Source: Odiellus spinosus (Eukaryota; Arthropoda; Arachnida; Opiliones; Phalangiidae). From it: 64,000 nucleotides of DNA. Positions 33,750 to 44,180 of this stretch are shown here, piece after piece. The notes under the pieces are model-generated. The model was not told where the DNA came from, made no database searches, and worked only from the letters and a program-made list of their open reading frames with translations. The translations under genes and the position numbers were made by a program. The stretch is taken from positions 6,882,001-6,946,000 of the forward strand of contig OY987230.1 in NCBI GenBank assembly GCA_963920705.1. Direction: 5' to 3'. Position 1 is the stretch's first letter, and the number at the start of each line of letters is the position of its first letter.

Positions 33750-34108
33750 TTTTTTAAGATTATTTTCAAATTCCGCGAGAAATCTGAAGCAGAATCACTT
33801 TAAAAAGAGAGAGGGGGGGTAAGAAAGACGCAAGTAAATTGGATCTGTTTCTTGAAATATGAAGACACGGTCGGGAAGATCGTAAAAAGGAAAAAAGAAA
33901 AATCCCTCTCCTCCGCGCAGGTATTCCCATTTTGCCTGTCTCTGGGATTACTTTGCATTTGGGAGAAACAAAAGAAAATGAGGAGGATATGAAAAACCCC
34001 TACGGCGTTTCGGTTAAAATAGGCCCAATCTTCAACCAAAAGACTCGGGCACGTAACTCCCAAAAAAAAACGCCAAAAGGTTAAAAGGCCAAAGTGACGA
34101 TGAAACGC
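33750..34108. other. No supported gene
   Basis: Poly-T at 33733-33756 and a purine-rich stretch. An 87-codon reverse frame here starts in the purine tract and looks compositional. Confidence 0.4.
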
Positions 34109-34207
34109 TTAAAGGGAGAATGCAACCTAACAACAATCGATTCCTTATCGTCTAAATAAGCTTAATCCAACAGTAAAATAATTTACAAACAAATATTAAA
34201 CTAGAAA
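34109..34207 (+). mobile_element. Family C MITE, left-end fragment
   Basis: TTAA-AGGGAGAATGCAACC, ATCGATTCCTTATCGTC, AACAAATATTAAACTAG; then it breaks off at the neighbouring B2 element. Confidence 0.85.
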
Positions 34208-34208
34208 T

Positions 34209-34387
34209 AAATCGGGGTTTGGACAAGATATTTATGATTATGTAATCTTTATTGATAATTTGAAATTATCCGCGGGAAGTCTATGATAAATACAACGTAA
34301 TCGTCAATATTTAAACGATTATTATTAGAAATTAACTGATAATCCAAATATTTGTGGCGGATTATCTTGACCAAACCTCGACATCTA
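34209..34387 (-). mobile_element. hAT-type MITE B2
   Basis: Reverse copy: AATCGGGGTTTGGACAAG at the left, AATTTGAAATTATCCGCGGG, GAAGTCTATGATAAAT, and CCAAACCTCGACATCTA at the right. No clear duplication because the left flank is a broken C copy. Confidence 0.85.
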
Positions 34388-34556
34388 CCTCCGTAAAGAC
34401 GCGTTTTCAATACAGATTTTTTTGGCCAAAAAATCAACTTTTTCGTCATAAGTTAAATTGATATAGTTACTTTTTTGGTGAAACAAATCTTGATTAGTAA
34501 CATCTAGATTTTGAATCAGGACGGAGGACAGAATGACTTCATACATACTTCCCACG

Positions 34557-34735
34557 TAGAGATCGGGGTTTGGACAAAATAATCCACAACTATCAGTTAA
34601 TCAGTTAATCATAAAAAAATAATCGGAAAATTATTCGCGATTACATTGGATTTATCATAGACTTTTTTCGAAAAATTTTAAGTTATGAATAAAGATAAAA
34701 TAATCAGAAATTTCTTGTCCAAACCCCGATCTCTA
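34557..34735 (+). mobile_element. hAT-type MITE B1
   Basis: Complete 179 bp, perfect 8-bp duplication TTCCCACG. Confidence 0.97.
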
Positions 34736-35136
34736 TTCCCACGTTTAGATGCGGAAAACAGATACCTTGATCTTGAATAAGTATAAACTTTACATATCAA
34801 AGGGTAAGGGGATATTATTTGAAAATCCTATATCAAAAATACGTTTATAGCGATATAATATAAACATACACGGAAAACCGAGAGGGTTTAGATATGCAAA
34901 GTTGACTGTCATCGTGGAAAAGGTATAATAAAGGAAGAGCCAGACTTCACGAAAAAATGATATGCAAACTTGACTGAGACGAGACTACATCGTGGGAGTG
35001 CCCAAAGGATAGTAAAGAGACAGGTTACGCAGATTCTGGCGAGCCACGTGACTGGTTGGAATCTAGGCCATTTTAAGTTCTATATATTGCCAACCGTATA
35101 GGATGAAGTTACCGTATTGAATGTGACTGCCAATGG

Positions 35137-35205
35137 AACCAAAAGTCTATGATTTTATTGAATAAAAGTGAAAAACGACCCGTAGCTTAACCTGTCAGAT
35201 GAGTT
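35137..35205 (+). mobile_element. Family U end fragment
   Basis: AACCAAAAGTCTATGATTTTA, AATAAAAGTGAA, ACGACCCGTAGCTTAACC; one end only. Confidence 0.6.
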
Positions 35206-35247
35206 TAAGTTGAAAATTAATCAAAGAATTTTGTCTAATTCTACGTG

Positions 35248-35402
35248 AGCACATTGAAATGAAAAGTAAAACCGACGTCACGCGGATGTCAAAACAACCT
35301 CGGGAATTTTTCATAAATTTCTTGTGACTATAAATTCGCGAGCTAGGCGCGAAGTCAATTTTGACAAGTCCCGAATCCAGTCCGGTTGCGTGTCTACTTT
35401 AA
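35248..35402 (-). mobile_element. Family H end fragment
   Basis: CATTGAAATGAAAAGTAAAACC, CGACGTCACGCG, AACAACCTCGGGAATTTT, TTCGCGAGCTAGGCGCGAAG, AAGTCCCGAATCCAGTCC, GGTTGCGTGTCTACTTTAA. One of the best preserved H ends; a chance frame runs through its end at 35324-35515. Confidence 0.9.
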
Positions 35403-35837
35403 AGAACTGGTACGATTGGAGGAAGTCAAAAGATAAAGTTACACAGCGGGTCACGAGTAATTACGAATCTAGTAAACCATTGAAGAGTAAAAGTAAAAAG
35501 TGTATTTCGGCGTAAAATTCTTTTTCTTTTTTTTGTGGTACCGGTAAAAAAAATTTTATCTGACCACTTTCAGACTGAATTTTCCGTGGCTTAGTTTAGT
35601 TCGCTATACCGATACCAGCTTCTTTTGTTCCAAAGCCACAAAAGATTCGCTCGAATTCACTCGAAATATTACTTTCGAGAAGGGGAAGGAGTACGTAAAA
35701 GCTACGTTTACACGTATTACGCGCACTGAAATAGTTTTTAAATCGTTTTGTATCCCTTGATTATGTTCCATTATTCACAATAAAAATATTATAGGAATTT
35801 TAGGATAAAAATATCAAAGTTATAAGTATTTTATACC

Positions 35838-36209
35838 TATAACCAAAAGTCTATCATTTTACTCCATAAATGTGAACAACGCCCGGTAGCTTCACACTAT
35901 AAGGGCCAGGTAAATGTACCGACAACTTCTGATTCGAGAGACACTAGCGGAGGAAGCACCACTTTTTGGTGAAATTCCCGAGTAGGGGGAAAGACAATAA
36001 AGTCAAGCGCGGCACGCCTAAATTCCGTCCCTCTCTCCCGACTTAAAATATCGAGGAAGAGTCCAAATCACTCGAGTAAGACAGGGGTGATGCCTTTTTT
36101 GGCTACTTTTAAGGTATGGACAATGACGTAAAGCTGGCCCTCTGCTGATAGTATTAAGATGCGGGGTGTTGTTGACTTCTGTGGAATATAGTGATAAACT
36201 TTTGCTATA
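35838..36209. mobile_element. Family U inverted-repeat element
   Basis: 372 bp. Left TATAACCAAAAGTCTATCA, GTGAACAACGCCC, TAGCTTCACACTATAAGGGCC; right carries the inverse, GGCCCTCTGCTGATAGTATT, GTTGTTGACTTCTG, TGATAAACTTTTGCTATA. Terminal repeats are about 70 bp and roughly 75% alike by eye. The interior shows no frame. Confidence 0.75.
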
Positions 36210-36351
36210 ACTTAGAGCTTAAAACTCAAAGCTTTTTTTTATAAAATTTTGAATATTGCGTTTTAGTAGTTAGATAAAACTAAAAATAATCCATAAGCAA
36301 AAAAAATAATGATAGCCTCATTTAAAAGAAAAAGGGAATCTAATTTGGTTC

Positions 36352-36530
36352 TAGAGATCGGGGTTTGGACAAAATAATCCACAACTATCAGTTAATCAGT
36401 TAATCATAAAAAAATAATCGGAAAATTATTCGCGATTACATTGGATTTATCATAGACTTTCCTCGAAAAATTTTAAGTTATGAATAAAGATAAAATAATC
36501 AGAAATTTCTTGTCCAAACCCCGATCTCTA
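36352..36530 (+). mobile_element. hAT-type MITE B1
   Basis: Complete 179 bp, perfect 8-bp duplication TTTGGTTC. Confidence 0.97.
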
Positions 36531-37151
36531 TTTGGTTCATTGCTACCTTTAAAGCTCGCCCTGCATAGGGGATTCTAAAAAAAAATATGAGATACAGTAT
36601 AGTAAGAGATAAAACTCGAACGATCCAGGCCAATTCCAGTTATAAAACCACAACTACGAATTAATCTCGGCTTTATATTTATAGTATTTTAGACTTTGAC
36701 TTTTGGAATTTATGGAAAGCCACCTTAACTCTCTAACTAGTGTGAACGTGACTTCGAGGAAAGAGAGCAAAAAGAAAATATCGACAAAGAAATACGAGAA
36801 ATGGGTAAAAACGTGAAAGGCTTACTGCAGGGGGATAAAAAAAAGTTTAAAACTTAATGCCAATTCAGTTCAAGAAAAGTGGGCTAAGTAACCAAAGCTG
36901 TGGCGTACGAATACAGAATGTTAAACCTAAGAGGTTAAAGTATACAAGCTAGAATTGGATACAAATGTTTGGCTTTCTGTTTGAACTAACTTTAACACGC
37001 TCAACGAGATCAGTTTTCAACAATACAGTCACTTTCTTGATTCTATATAGTAACGATGTTTGCTATAAAGATAATATACACTATTTAAAGTGAAACTGTC
37101 TCCATGTTTTCGAAGCGTAATATTACTAATTCTTCCTTAAATATTTATAAA
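36531..37151. other. No supported gene
   Basis: AT-rich, no recognised family. Confidence 0.45.
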
Positions 37152-37669
37152 TAGAGCTAGGTATCCGATTTGAATAACTTAAATGATATCCATTGATAAC
37201 CTTTTTCAGATATTTTAATCCCGGATAAATTGTTTGTTAATTATATGAGCAAACGCGTATCAAATCGATACGAAATATCCGAAGATAAAATTTTAAGCTT
37301 GAATAATAAAAACAAAATTGCGCGTTTATTCAAACGGATAAAAATACTACGTTTCTCTAAATCCGCGTAGAATGAAATATAATATTTATATTTTAATCTA
37401 AATTGAAAGGAACAGCGACTAAATGACTACATTCTAACTTCGAGATCTCAATTTGTTTTAAAATCCGCGAAAAAACTCGTGTTTCAAATTGTTTTTACGG
37501 CGAATGAATAACTTGTACAACGTATCAATTTCCTATAATAATGAGAGCGAATAAAAAGTTTGCCTTACAGTCGGGTATAAGTTAACTCGAATAAGAAATG
37601 GATATTTTTTCGCGAACGGATAGTATCCGATTGCCATTCACGACGGTTTCATTCAATTAACCAAAGTTA
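37152..37669 (-). mobile_element. Family G element, copy 5
   Basis: Reverse copy: TAGAGCTAGGTATCCGATT at the left, then the full landmark series, ending AACCAAAGTTA where element R has inserted; the expected terminal TACGAATTCC-GAGCTCTA is not seen after R. Confidence 0.85.
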
Positions 37670-37851
37670 AGCCTCATTTTCATGGTCGCTTGTAAGCTAA
37701 ATTTTTACACGCTACACGCGAATATCTAAACGAAACAGATATTTCACGCTCACGCCATAGCTTCAAGCTCTGCTAAATCACGAGCGAAAAAAATACGCTA
37801 GCAGTTTCTCCACGCTAGTTTTTGCGTACAAGCGACCATGAAAACGGGGCT
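37670..37851. mobile_element. Family R short inverted-repeat element
   Basis: 182 bp between TTA trinucleotides (37667-37669, 37852-37854). Ends AGCCTCATTTTCATGGTCGC and, inverted, AGCCCCGTTTTCATGGTCGC. A TTA target fits the PIF/Harbinger group; this is inference from target length only. Confidence 0.8.
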
Positions 37852-37857
37852 TTATAC

Positions 37858-38325
37858 CAGGGCTCCCATCAAAATCTTAAAAAGAAAAAAAAAAAATAGG
37901 AAAATAGGGGATTTTTTCAGGCTAGAAATAGGGTGAAATAGGAACCAAAATTTTTAAAATTGGGAGCAAATAGGAACCAATTTAAGAAGAAATTAGATCT
38001 TTAATTTTCACTAAATGACTTTTAAAGTAGGTTTTTTTTTTCTTTTTTTTTTTTTTGTAAAAGCATTTTAGCACAAATCTGACTATAATTTTATAACATT
38101 TTTTCGTGAAATTATATCATACTGACTTAGTCAGTTTTTCTCGTTGTCAGTTTTTCGACTTAGCTTAAAATTTGTGTTCTATATTATAGGACGACGGTAC
38201 TTTTAACCAAATTTACTAGAAATATGGTGATTTAGGGACCAAAATCACGATTTTATGGTGGTTTATAGGGAACTCAAAAAAAAGTAGGGGGTTTTAGGTA
38301 TTTTAGGGACCTGGTGGGAGCCCTG
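37858..38325 (+). mobile_element. Family S element
   Basis: 468 bp, CAGGGCTCCCATC...GGTGGGAGCCCTG, flanked by TTATAC on both sides (37852-37857 and 38326-38331). The CAGGG start suits hAT termini, but only six flanking bases match rather than eight. Interior is AT-rich with repeated ATAGGAACCAAA; no transposase. Confidence 0.85.
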
Positions 38326-38331
38326 TTATAC

Positions 38332-38747
38332 TCTTAGGGGATGGTTTTCATATACCCTTAACCTTAATAGAACTCATTTCATGAACAATGAAGAGAGATA
38401 CGTAACGATTTTTAAGAACACAAAAAAAAGGTGAATGTCAAGAACTAATTAGCCTGATTTCTTCTCCGATTCAATTTGGAACCCAGATGCGATTTACCTA
38501 TAAGGCCTAATTTCTTTTCAATACATTTGGAAACTAATTAGCCCCCCACCCCCTCTCCCTCGGCCCAAAAAATTCAGAAACCTTTGCTTTAATTGAGACC
38601 CAATTTATTCGAAATTAAATATGGTCTTCTGCTACCAAAGTGGTATTGAATGATTTAGCAGCATTATATAAAAGTAGAGTGAAATATTGAACGAGTGGGA
38701 AGAGAAATCACGTGATATGTCGTCATAATAGAATAGAATTTTTCTTG
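38332..38747. other. No supported gene
   Basis: No recognised feature. Confidence 0.45.
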
Positions 38748-38926
38748 TAGAGATCGGGGTTTGGACAAAATAATCCACAACTTTCAGTTAATCAGTTAAT
38801 CATAAAAAAATAATCGGAAAATTATTCGCGATTACATTGGATTTATCATAGACTTTCTTCGAAAAATTTTAAGTTATGAATAAAGATAAAATAATCAGAA
38901 ATTTCTTGTCCAAACCCCGATCTCTA
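38748..38926 (+). mobile_element. hAT-type MITE B1
   Basis: Complete 179 bp; flanks TTTTCTTG and TTTTCTTA match at seven of eight positions. Confidence 0.95.
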
Positions 38927-39559
38927 TTTTCTTAAAATGAAATCGTCTGGAAGGATTAAACTAAACGCGTTGTTCTGAGGGGATTTCTATTTCTATTGGA
39001 TCCACCTCGTGGAAAACTGTAGCAATAACGTGCTCGGGTATAGTAATCATATCACTATGACCCTATCACGTGGTTATTTCCTCCATCGGTATATATTTCA
39101 CCCTATAGGTAAAAGAAAATAACCATTGTTTTTGATTGATATAATAGTTTTAAGTCAGCAGTTAATTCAAAAATCATAGTGTTTTTGTGAACTAGGATAT
39201 TTAAAAAGTAATGTACTATACTGAGCAAGCGACAATCTTTTTCGCGATAGATTACAAGGTTCGTACAAAAATTTTGGAAGTTAATTTCACGGATTTTCCA
39301 GGTTTTCCATGACCTTTTATAAATAATTTCTTCGAGTTATTATGATTGTTTTTTTGTTTTTTTTTCTCATCAATTTATTCTTACGAGCGAGCTCGTGGCA
39401 ATTCCCACTTTTTATTTGACATAGCTTATCAATCAGGATCAAGATAGCTTACTCAGAATATGAGAAAAAAAATCTTTTCAGTTTATAATAATTACGTTAA
39501 AATTAATTGGTCAATCAATCATATACAGTTTCTTGATACGTAATAAAATGTTTAATTTA
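38927..39559. other. No supported gene
   Basis: At 39288-39320 GGATTTTCCAGGTTTTCCATGACC foreshadows the satellite T that follows at 39560 and may be a worn unit. Confidence 0.4.
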
Positions 39560-39925
39560 TCTGACCTTTTGGGCTCATTTCCAAATTCCCTAACTTTTTC
39601 CCTGACCCTTTGGGCCAATTTCCAAATTTCATGACTTTTCCCTGACCCTTTGGGCCAATTTCCAAATTCCCTGGCTTTCCCCACACCCTTTGGGCTAATT
39701 TCCAAATTCCCTGACTTTTCCCTGACGTTTTGGGCCAATTTCCAAATTCCCTGACGTTTTGGGCCAATTTCCAAATTCCCTGACTTTTCCCTGACCCTTT
39801 GTGCCAATTTCCAAATTCCCTGGCTTTCCCCTGACCTTCTGGGCCAATTTCCGAATTCTCTGACTTTTCCTAAACTTTTCAGGCCAATTTTAAAATTTCC
39901 TGACTTTTTCCTGGTTTTCCAGGTC
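39560..39925 (+). repeat. Satellite array T, copy 2
   Basis: About ten units of GGGCCAATTTCCAAATTCCC plus TGACTTTTCCCTGACCCTTT, in the same orientation as 31698-32525 but with its own fixed changes (TTTCC for TTTTC, CCCTGACCC for ATTGACC). A 138-codon reverse frame through it is a product of the repeat, not a gene. Confidence 0.95.
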
Positions 39926-40363
39926 ATGTACGAACCATGTAGAAGTTATCTAAACAATTTTCCCCCGCAAAAAAACAATAATTTTGTTTCGCCGGCGGAA
40001 AGAAGTATTATTTCCCGCGAAAAATCAAGTGGTTAAAAAGTCATTAAAATTCCTAGAAATCATGAAAAAATATGGAACTCAATGTGACTAAAAAAATCCA
40101 TAACAAGAAGAGAATATGTTATTTTATAAGCAGATATTTGTTAATATTTAGGTAAATTCGCTAGTACAGGTATTTTATTGTCCTAAATCTTTCAAAAACA
40201 AGATTGCTACACATTAAAGCCTAAATTTTTACGAAACTTCGTCTCTTCGTGCTATTCCTCACAGTCCAAAGTTTAAAACCATTCGATATTTTAAAAGTCT
40301 TAAAGATTATATATAAATTAAAAAACAATTTTTAAAATATTTTTTTGTCGCCCCTTAAAAGCG

Positions 40364-40373
40364 TATATAAATA
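40364..40373 (+). promoter_or_regulatory. TATA box of the 40501 gene
   Basis: TATATAAATA in a GCG-TATATAAATATATAAATA context, 137 bp before the ATG. A transcription start near 40395 would give a leader of about 100 bases. Confidence 0.55.
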
Positions 40374-40500
40374 TATAAATAGTGATATGATTATCACTGG
40401 CGACACGGTGTTTAAACTTTACAGACGCGATATTTTTTTTAATACTACAGTAACGTTTACGCGAAATTGAAAAGCCAGAGTTTTAAACAGGGCAATCGTC

Positions 40501-41825
40501 ATGTCGTTGTCAACAAGATCGGCAGTCTGTCCATTAAGCGTTTTGAGTATTCGACGAATAGAAGATAGATACACCCCGCGAACGCAAGCTCAATTACGTT
40601 TGCTCAACTCCGTTAGGTTCGAGACGGGCGAAGTTCCGACTATCAGGCAACCAATTAACCCTACAGTTATAATTCTTAATGACCCCACTACCAACAACCG
40701 AGAGATCCCCAGTCACGAGGCATCGTCGGGTTCGAGTAATATCCGTTTTCCTGTCCAACCAGTCCCGGAAATGCCAACGCGAAGACCGCTCCAATTACCT
40801 AGGTTTAGACACGAGGATTCCTTCGTCGATACGACGCCAAATTTTAGACCTGCTGGCGAACATACTTGTCGTGGACACGCGTTCGACGCGAATAAAGATG
40901 ATATAGATAGCGAAGGTCGCAGCGCTTATAGGTGAGTTCAATTTTTTTTCCAAATTTATGCAATGAATCTTTTAGTTCAGTACGCCAAAAAGTGACGAAA
41001 CGTCTACTCTGTAGTTCAGTTTAAAAATTAGGCACTCCTGAACCAAACCTAAGAATAGTGTTCAGTTAATGTAACGTAAAGAATTATTTCAGTTAACGGT
41101 ATCTCTTCTCGACAAGTTAATTTATAAAGAAATATTTTACGATTACCTAATCAATAAATTGAACTAGAGACATTTCGAAAACTCTATAAATGGAAATTGG
41201 GTTAAATTGGGGTTCAGAGTTCAATTGAACCATCTCCAAATAAAGTTTCAACGAAGGTTCGTTTTCAGGAAACATTTGGTGTTTACACCGTAACCGGCTG
41301 TCTTAAAAAGGTCCAACAGCAGTGTCGTAGAAACATTCAAGGGCCCAATTTTGGAGGGTTTTCATTTTAAGGGTATTGGCGCAATAATCGGGTCTACGGA
41401 TACTCCACGCAGTACTAGGGTAGCCAAGGCTTGGGGATATTACTCTTAAATTTATCAAACATATCTACGCCTCGAAAAGATTTTAACTTTACGTTTTTTA
41501 AATCGAGTAAACCGCCTTTTTAAATTTTAGTATCACGTATTCTCCTGGATAATTAATTCCGAATGATTCAAATTTTTTGGCATTTAGTTCTTCTTACGAT
41601 AGCGCAACTGGTTCTTCGGAGGAAGAAAGTTGCGATAGTATATCGCCAATGTCCGAAAGCTCGGTGGATCTCTCGGTCGCCACTTCAAACAGGATTTGGA
41701 TGGGTGTGGCTTCGATAATCCGTATGCGACATTCGGTCAATTGCGACGTAGTTCCGTTAGAAGAATCTTCGGATGAAACGTCACAGGCGGCGACGGAGGA
41801 AGCAATGGCGCAAACGGAACTTTAA
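40501..41825 (+). CDS. Two-exon gene, uncharacterised protein of 222 residues
   Basis: Exon 1 is 40501-40931, ending TATAG before a consensus donor GTGAGT at 40932. Exon 2 is 41588-41825, after an acceptor TTTTTTGGCATTTAG ending at 41587. The junction is phase 2 and the frame stays open (AG plus T makes Ser144), ending in TAA at 41823. The intron is 656 bp. The protein starts MSLSTRSAVCPLSVLSI, has a basic region (residues ~18-35, RRIEDRYTPRTQAQLR), a Pro- and Arg-rich middle (residues ~82-102) and a long Ser/Glu-rich tail (residues 144-222) with SSEEES and EESSDE clusters typical of casein kinase 2 targets. It ends QTEL, which fits a class I PDZ-binding terminus. No signal peptide, no clear membrane segment, few Cys; an intracellular, largely disordered protein is likely. 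I recognise no family. CpG content is higher than in the surroundings. Extra exons cannot be excluded. Confidence 0.7.
40932..41587 (+). other. Intron of the 40501 gene
   Basis: GTGAGT at the start and TTTAG at the end, with a pyrimidine-rich GAATGATTCAAATTTTTTGG tract and a possible branch point (GAATGATTC) about 20-25 bases before the end. No transposon family is recognised inside, unusual for this window. Confidence 0.65.
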
Positions 41826-41959
41826 GTTTTAAATAGACGTATCTTTTATTAAAATTACGCCTTCTAATCTGATTACACATTCAAACCTGACCAGTCTAAA
41901 TCTTAAAGACGGATATTTTTTTACGAGGTTCGAATTTTAATGTAAATATACATTGCGAA

Positions 41960-41965
41960 AATAAA
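41960..41965 (+). terminator. Poly(A) signal AATAAA
   Basis: AATAAA 135 bp after the stop codon, followed by a T-rich GTGTATTTATTT stretch at about 41991-42002 that could serve as the downstream element. The YY1-like array starts immediately after. Confidence 0.6.
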
Positions 41966-42004
41966 GACAACATCGTAAATGCATACTTCTGTGTATTTAT
42001 TTCC

Positions 42005-42510
42005 ATGGGGCGGCCATCTTGCTGAAGTTTATATGGGGCGGCCATCTTGCTGAAGTTTATATGGGGCGGCCATCTTGCTGAAGTTTATATGGGGCGGCCA
42101 TCTTGCTGAAGTTTATATGGGGCGGCCATCTTGCTGAAGTTTATATGGGGCGGCCATCTTGCTGAAGTTTATATGGGGCGGCCATCTTGCTGAAGTTTAT
42201 ATGGGGCGGCCATCTTGCTAAAGTTTATATGGGGCGGCCATCTTGCTAAAGTTTATATGGGGCGGCCATCTTGCTGAAGTTTATATGGGGCGGCCATCTT
42301 GCTGAAGTTTATATGGGGCGGCCATCTTGCTGAAGTTTATATGGGGCGGCCATCTTGCTGAAGTTTATATGGGGCGGCCATCTTGCTGAAGTTTATATGG
42401 GGCGGCCATCTTGCTGAAGTTTATATGGGGCGGCCATCTTGCTGACGTTTCAATGGGGCGGCCATCTTGCTGACGTTTCAATGGGGCGGCCATTTTGCTG
42501 AAGTTTCAAA
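42005..42510 (+). repeat. 28-bp tandem array, 18 units, YY1/Pho-like core
   Basis: Eighteen head-to-tail 28-bp units, GGGGCGGCCATCTTGC then TGAAGTTTATAT. The first ~15 are nearly identical; the last three carry TGACGTTTCAAT. Each unit holds GGCCATCTTG, matching the GCCATNTTG core bound by YY1 and its insect relative Pho, plus a GGGGCGG box of the Sp1 type. It begins about 40 bp after the poly(A) signal of the 40501 gene. Confidence 0.95.
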
Positions 42511-43539
42511 GGGTCGGTTTATGCGTTGAATTTGTAACTGCTCAATTGCCACTTTTTGGCTTGAGGTTATTATGAAGTATTAGTTTGAATAAATTTCAAT
42601 CCAATATATTTATTTTATTTTCTCCGCTGGTAACGTCTAAAGGGAAGCTGTTTCTAATTCGAACTTTACAGTTTTCAAGAGTTTCCTTCCACGCGGGTGT
42701 CTCAATTTCTGAAATCCCAGGATGGGGAGAGTTGGACTTTCAACATCGCTTTAATAGGGGTGTTAAAAATATTCGTGTTATCACGAATAAGTTGCGCTAA
42801 CGCCACCGGAACGGACTTTGTCTTGGGCGGTATTGGGTCCAAAAAAACTAGTTTTGGCGGGAATTTGGGCTGGTTTACGTTTAGGTTGGGCGAGATTTTT
42901 CAAAACTAATCTAGCAACTCTGCACAGAGGAGAGCTCTGATAAAATTTCGGTAAGGAGTGAGAGTGGGAGGTATGGCGGGAGGGTTTGGTAAAAGCTGTT
43001 TTGCAGTGGCCCGCATGTTGGGTGGGAACTCCTAGTGATCCGTTCTTGTACGAGGCTTTAGATCTATTTCAAACTAAAGAGGATAAACTTGTTTGAAAGC
43101 GCAGCTCGCGTGTTTCATTCCAGGAGTGATGGGCTTAGATGGTGATTAGAAACGTTGCGGATATCGAAACCCGTATAATTAATCAGCTAAGGGCGATAGG
43201 AAGGAAGGGGGGCTACACTGATAAACACGACGTATATTGGAAATTCAATAATGGAGTTTCTGAATGACGCTTTACAATTATCTATTTTTAAAAGTAAACT
43301 ACCCTATTATCTGGAGAAAAATCGATAAATGTAAATCACGATTAAAGGGAGAGCTAGCTCCCATTAAATTATTGTAGAAATTTAAGTAACTTTTATTTAT
43401 AAGAACCGATATACTTCATGCTTTAAAACCTCAAAAACGTTAATAATTATTTATTAGGGTTCGAGCTTAGGAGCACACACCCAGCTTCATAAAATGAAAT
43501 TCTAACATACCACATTGGCTAATAATTTTAATATTAAAT
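42511..43539. other. No supported gene; balanced composition
   Basis: GC content is higher than average and two overlapping forward frames of about 70 codons lie at 42585-42909, but neither starts at an ATG with good context nor ends at a clear donor. Possibly an unrecognised exon; I do not annotate one. Confidence 0.35.
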
Positions 43540-43702
43540 TGAGGCTGTCACGGATTTTTCATGAGCTCAGCGCAGCTACGATAATTGGCTCGATGACCGC
43601 TAGAGGCGCCGGCGAACTGCCCCACCAAGAACTATTTAAAAAATCTGGCAAACTACAGTGGAAGGCTGAGTGTCCTGGGTGAAACCCTTTCTTAGTCTAT
43701 GC
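43540..43702 (+). repeat. Dispersed GC-rich repeat with CTCF-like site
   Basis: Holds TGACCGCTAGAGGCGCCGG at about 43593-43612, one base short of a common CTCF site form. Its end GGTGAAACCCTTTCTTAGTC-TATG (43678-43701) recurs exactly at 48509-48532 inside a C element, so this is the tail of a dispersed repeat. Confidence 0.5.
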
Positions 43703-44180
43703 ATGGATCAACTGAATATAGTAGTAGTTTTCATCCCGTTTAGAGGGAGAGAAAAGGAAATGTTTCTTAAACCCTCTCAATTTAACCTTCATGGAGTAGC
43801 TCTATCTCTATATGTTTATAGACGATGCAAGTCCTGATAAATTTAGGGTCAAACATATCACACTCTAGACGAACGTAAAGATCCCTTGAGATTTTCATCC
43901 TGCACGACTTAATCTCATTTACTATGGAAGAGAATGGAGTGGAAAAAAGTATAGGTTGAGAGATACGCGTGTATATAATGGCGGCAGCGGAAATAAAGGA
44001 AGAGCCAAAGGGAATTAATTAAAAAAAGTAAAGCCTCTATATACCGTATCGACTCCAGGGTACATAAAGAGCAAAAGATATGCCAGTTCCCATAAAGTGA
44101 AAATGAACGTGAAAACTCACGTTTAGCTTTAATATTCGCGATTAAGACCGTGGCCTTTTCGCGGAGGTGGTTCCCCAAAT
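43703..44180. other. No supported gene
   Basis: A 95-codon reverse frame (43915-44202) has a real ATG and one hydrophobic stretch, but its start lies in the repeat W and there is no splice or promoter support. Confidence 0.35.

Noticed and set aside
39511..39927. 138-codon reverse frame with repeated NLEIGPK-type peptides
   Set aside because: It is the translation of satellite T units. Related array 31698-32525 does not keep the same frame.
42005..42510. CRISPR or coding tandem repeat
   Set aside because: No spacers, and the 28-bp period is not a multiple of three, so no stable repeated peptide is encoded.
42585..42909. Two ~70-codon forward frames in a GC-richer stretch
   Set aside because: No ATG with context, no clear splice sites, and the frames overlap each other; kept only as a note.
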